DNA from: Thysanoteuthis rhombus
Taxonomy: Eukaryota; Mollusca; Cephalopoda; Oegopsida; Thysanoteuthidae
Direction: 5' to 3'
Length of the DNA: 64,000 nt
Assembly: GCA_963457665.1 (NCBI GenBank)
Contig: OY735219.1
Span: 16,968,532-17,032,531 of the forward strand
A model generated the notes under the pieces. It saw only the letters and a program-made list of their open reading frames with translations. It had not been told where the DNA came from and searched no databases. This document shows positions 60,136 through 64,000 of this stretch, in pieces. How positions within the stretch are numbered: the first letter of the stretch is position 1; each line of letters begins with the position of its first letter. The translations under genes were made by a program, and so were the position numbers.

Positions 60136-63100
60136 TCTGTGTCTACCTTCCATTGATTCATTCTGAATCTCATGAAGTGAATCAAAAGATATTCAAATCT
60201 TCCAATTCTTTTTTCAATTACGACTGCCAAGCATTAAACATTCACTAAACTCATCTTTATCAATCAACCATCGTTCCTAATTTGGTTCTCTTGTCTGCCA
60301 GTGTTGTCTATGATGACTTAGTACCGTTACGTAGTTTTGTAGGCCTGTATTTACCCCTAAATAATTGATATTCCTGTCTATGTATTTTTTGTTGCAACTA
60401 CATCTGATTGAAAACCTCTCCCTTACAGTCAAGAAAAAAACAAACAAACAAAAAACAAAAATGCTATGATCACCCTCCAACTTGCATAAGCTGGTTCGAT
60501 CGTATAGGATACAAAAATGTAATTTGCTTTTTTTTCAGTCAAAATTGAACCTAGATTTCATTTTAGTCAACCCCTCCCAAGTTATATCTTTTTCTATGGG
60601 CTACCTTGCCCCAAATACTTATATTAAACAATGACTGTGGCCCTTTCTTGACCATAATGAACCAACCCCTTTTCATCCACACAGTGGAGCGTCTCTTTCA
60701 TAGAAATATAACCAATACCCATTTCACGATAACAATTAAAACATTGCATCAAAATGACCAAACCCCACCAAACCTCAATCGAAACCCCAGCACAGAAGAT
60801 CAGACTAACACCGGAAAAGATATGCGCCCTGAAATAAGAGTATGAATTTCAAAACTCAAAACTCACCATAATGAATTAAAGTAGCTCATTCTGTGCACTT
60901 TTTGTGTAGTTTCCCGTCTTATCAAACAAAAACATAAACTGAACGCATTCAGTACGTATATTCATTTCAGAGGAGAATGTAAACTTTGATAAGATTTAAT
61001 ATCTACTCTCTTGTTGGGCTCTCGGCCAACAATGAATCAAATGCTCCCCTGACAAGTTTAACAGAGAAAGAAAAAGGAACAATAAATCGCTTTTTTCTAG
61101 AAAAAATCTCAATGTTGATAAGGGAACACATTGTGTTAACCTATCCTGCCAAAAAATAAAAAAATCAATCAATGTAACAATTTCTTTTGTTTCAAAATCA
61201 ATACATCAGGAACCTTTAGCAGTAAAATGTGCTCCATTATATTGTGATGAAGTAATGTTCATTTCGATAGTTCTGGTGGAATGAGAAAGCTAGGTTTTCT
61301 AAACATGTTTTTTGTTCCAAAAGACAACATTCTCATAAAAAAAATAATCAAAATAAAAATTGCTAAGAGGAAAACATTGAGAAAAATCGAAATATATGAA
61401 AGAAAAAGAAGACAAAGCAAAATCAAACTATACATATATTCAGTATCCTCCCCCATGCATAAATGCAGTGTTTGTATTGAAAGTTATGAAAAACTATATC
61501 GTATTCAACAACCCTAAATTCAATCGGCAAAACATTCTCTGCCTCTACGCCAAACGTATTTTGAAAAATGGTTTTAAAACACCATAAAGAATTGACTTCC
61601 GCTTCGAACTAGTGCGCAAGTCATTGAACATTCTTCAACCTCCTTTTAAAGAATTCAAAGACAAAAAAAGAAACTTATCCGAAAATTGAGCACAAAATGC
61701 ACAACTGCATCGAAAAAATCTGAATATGCAAAATATCAAACTTCGGAAAAGATGTACCGCATAAATTGAAACAAGAAAACAAAATGACTAAACCAGTCCT
61801 TTCTTTGCCTTTTTGTGAAATCTTCCCCATTTGCATTTTTTTTTTCTCAAGTTCATTTGCTATGTATAGAATCTGTCCATTTGCTACCAATAGAAGGTGT
61901 CTAAAAATTCTAAAAAAACTTAATTCTGAAAATCGTCTGAATATCTTTGGAGTTGAAAAAAATTCTTTTCATTAGAAAGGGAGCCTTGCTGTTTTCCCCC
62001 CTTTCCTTCCTTCAGTGGTTGTGTTAGCCCCTGTTGAAGGATGTCGACTCTGCAGATTTCAATTTTTGATCATTTAGTGTCAAATTCTTCACTTTTGGCC
62101 CCCGTGTGTTGAGATTGTGATGGCGCAAGAATGAATATGTGTCCAGTTGCTGGTCACGCAGCCATCGAACATCAAATTAACAATCCGTAAGGTAGTTGCT
62201 TGAACTTACATTTATATGCACTGCGTAAAAGTAGAAACATCTGCATCGTTTTTGGTCAAGAGACCCCAAATCGAAGTTCGGACGGTAGAAATTGGAGGAG
62301 GGCTGTTTGATCCAGGATATAGAGGGATAGAACACCACCAACCTTGGTTCTTTTCGTCTGCGTAATCTACCAGAAAGAGCAGCCAGGTACATATCAAACA
62401 AATCTATCATTGGTTTTTCCTATTTTTTTTTTTTTTTAGCTACAGTCCTCAATTTGGAAATCTGTTGCAATTATATTACAAACGTCAAATGGAATTCATA
62501 CCTAACATTTTGAATGACATTCAGTATTGCCTTAATTATGATTCGTATTTGCGTTGGGCAAAGTAAAAATCTACTGCCAAACACTGCTACTATGATGTAT
62601 CAACAACCACTCAAAGAAGCTAAAGTATAGCCCGGGGAAACCATGCATCAAGTATAGCTATCCATCGCCAAGTAGCATAGATGATGACCGGAGTTATCTC
62701 CCTTAGGGATAGACACTGCAGGAAAATTGGATCATGGACCCGAAAAAAAGATGCATTCACATTCCTGTTGAGCATGTATGTATTTATTGATTTACTTGGC
62801 AAGTGAAGTGGTTTTATATTACCTTCCAGTTATTGTTGCTGGGGTCTTAACCAAAGAGAAGGATAGGATTTCGAAATCTGATTTTCCAAACAGCTGGGCC
62901 TTCCTTGAGAGGGGGACAATCACAATTGGTAGCGTACATGTGAAATAATATCAAGAGAAAAATATAAATTATATAAAACTGAGAGGAAACAGGTGAACAG
63001 AGGTTGGTCAGGAGGGAATTTGGTGTCAAGCTGGCGGTCAAGTTGTCTTGCAATGATGATATCGATGAAGAAATGAACAAGTTATCGAAAGAAGAGAGAG

Positions 63101-64000
63101 AGTAAGTATTACTATTATTGTAGTGAGACTCTATTCAGACTGACCAACACAAAAAAGACTAGAAATATTAGTGCAAACAGGGAACCTAGCAGGTGTTAAA
63201 TATCTGTGAGCTTCTCTTTTGAATCTGGCAGAATTTGATGGTGCGTCAGTCAGTTGGTCTTTAACCTTGGGGTCTTTTGTCTTCGTTCGGCCGCTAAGTC
63301 GAATATAAAAGATGAGGAACGAGTAAGGATTACAGACAGACATAGAAAAAGTTGGAGGTCGGTTTTTCAAGATCCATGCGTTATAGATATATCATTGTAG
63401 CAGCATTTGGCTGAGGGTTTTTATTTTCGCTCAACTTATGTACGAAGTATACAATACATGACCTCTGCAGTCAGTATGGAATTCGGCAAGATTACAAGAA
63501 AAAACATAACTTTTTCACGCCATAATCCAATGTTCCTCCTTTCAGTGTCAATCTGAAAGGGTGATAACCTTTGCAGTAAACCATGCAAATCGAATATTCA
63601 ATCTATACTTTATACATGACGTTGATGATGACAACAAAACTCAGATTCTTTGCAGACACGAAGCAACGAGAGAAAAGGAAAGATTTTCTCTAAATTTCTA
63701 CAATCGATGTATTCTATGTAACAAAATCATGGAAAACCAAGATTATTCATGTTGTATTATAAGGCTCAAATACATTTAAAAAAGAAAAAAAAATGAATTC
63801 ATGAGGAAATTGTCTGGTTGATAGGAAACACAGAAACTTATCGCTGAAGCCAAAAAAAAAAAAACCCCAAAAAAACAAAAGATATTGGATTGTGTTTTGA
63901 AGACGATTTTCTGCTTTTAGGATAATTCACAATCCGGCAAACACTCTTTTTGCCAAAAAAAATATTATTTCTCTTAACAAAATCAATTAGTGGCGAAACA
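60136..64000. other. Anonymous AT-rich DNA, no gene recognised
   Basis: Short frames on both strands (for example 63131-63370 minus and 63561-63779 plus) match nothing I know. No repeat or RNA motif is visible. Confidence 0.5.

Noticed and set aside
1..64000. CRISPR arrays, operons or bacterial regulatory sites
   Set aside because: No regularly spaced identical repeats with unique spacers and no bacterial gene layout; the content is eukaryotic.

Overview
The window is AT-rich animal DNA with no convincing host gene. It has no bacterial operon layout. It carries many microsatellites and decayed retroelements of several animal clades: RTE-type, Tx1/L1-type and Jockey/CR1-type LINEs, Penelope-like elements with a GIY-YIG endonuclease, a Tc1/mariner remnant and tRNA-derived SINE heads. 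This mix fits a repeat-rich invertebrate, possibly a marine lophotrochozoan such as a mollusc. That assignment is inference only; no species-specific gene is present.

Layout. 0-7.7 kb: non-coding DNA with microsatellites, a degenerate satellite (3.6-4.1 kb), and a Penelope-like GIY-YIG 3' end (4.5-4.8 kb) followed directly by a tRNA-type SINE (4.9-5.1 kb). 7.7-10.9 kb: an RTE LINE whose endonuclease half lies on the minus strand and whose reverse-transcriptase half lies on the plus strand, the classic shape of a twin-primed 5' inversion. 12.8-13.0 kb: Tc1/mariner scrap. 13.6-15.1 kb: a second, older, 5'-truncated RTE copy. 17.9-19.5 kb: the N-terminal half of a Penelope-like element, bracketed by three copies of a ~150 bp repeat, one inverted and two direct, which look like pLTRs. 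21.8-22.7 kb: a second decayed Penelope-like element with YMDD-like and GIY-YIG remnants. 28.5-33.5 kb: a nearly full-length but dead Tx1-like LINE (ORF1, endonuclease, RT, C-terminal CCHC-like motif) that is visibly more GC-rich than its surroundings. 34-40 kb: anonymous DNA with a scattered old repeat and one clean 50 bp duplication. 40-49 kb: anonymous DNA with microsatellites. 49.4-50.7 kb: a 5'-truncated Jockey/CR1-like LINE on the minus strand. 51.6-55.6 kb: two tRNA-like heads next to AT microsatellites. 56.4-57.4 kb: a minisatellite with a unit of about 38 bp. 57.8-59.1 kb: two inverted arrays of a different ~38 bp unit enclosing a LINE 3' end with AAT/AAG tracts. 59-64 kb: anonymous DNA with a long pyrimidine-rich tract.

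None of the coding remnants forms an intact gene, and nothing here works together as a pathway. The most informative structures are three rearranged repeats: the twin-primed RTE, the pLTR-bracketed Penelope-like element, and the composite flanked by inverted minisatellite arrays.
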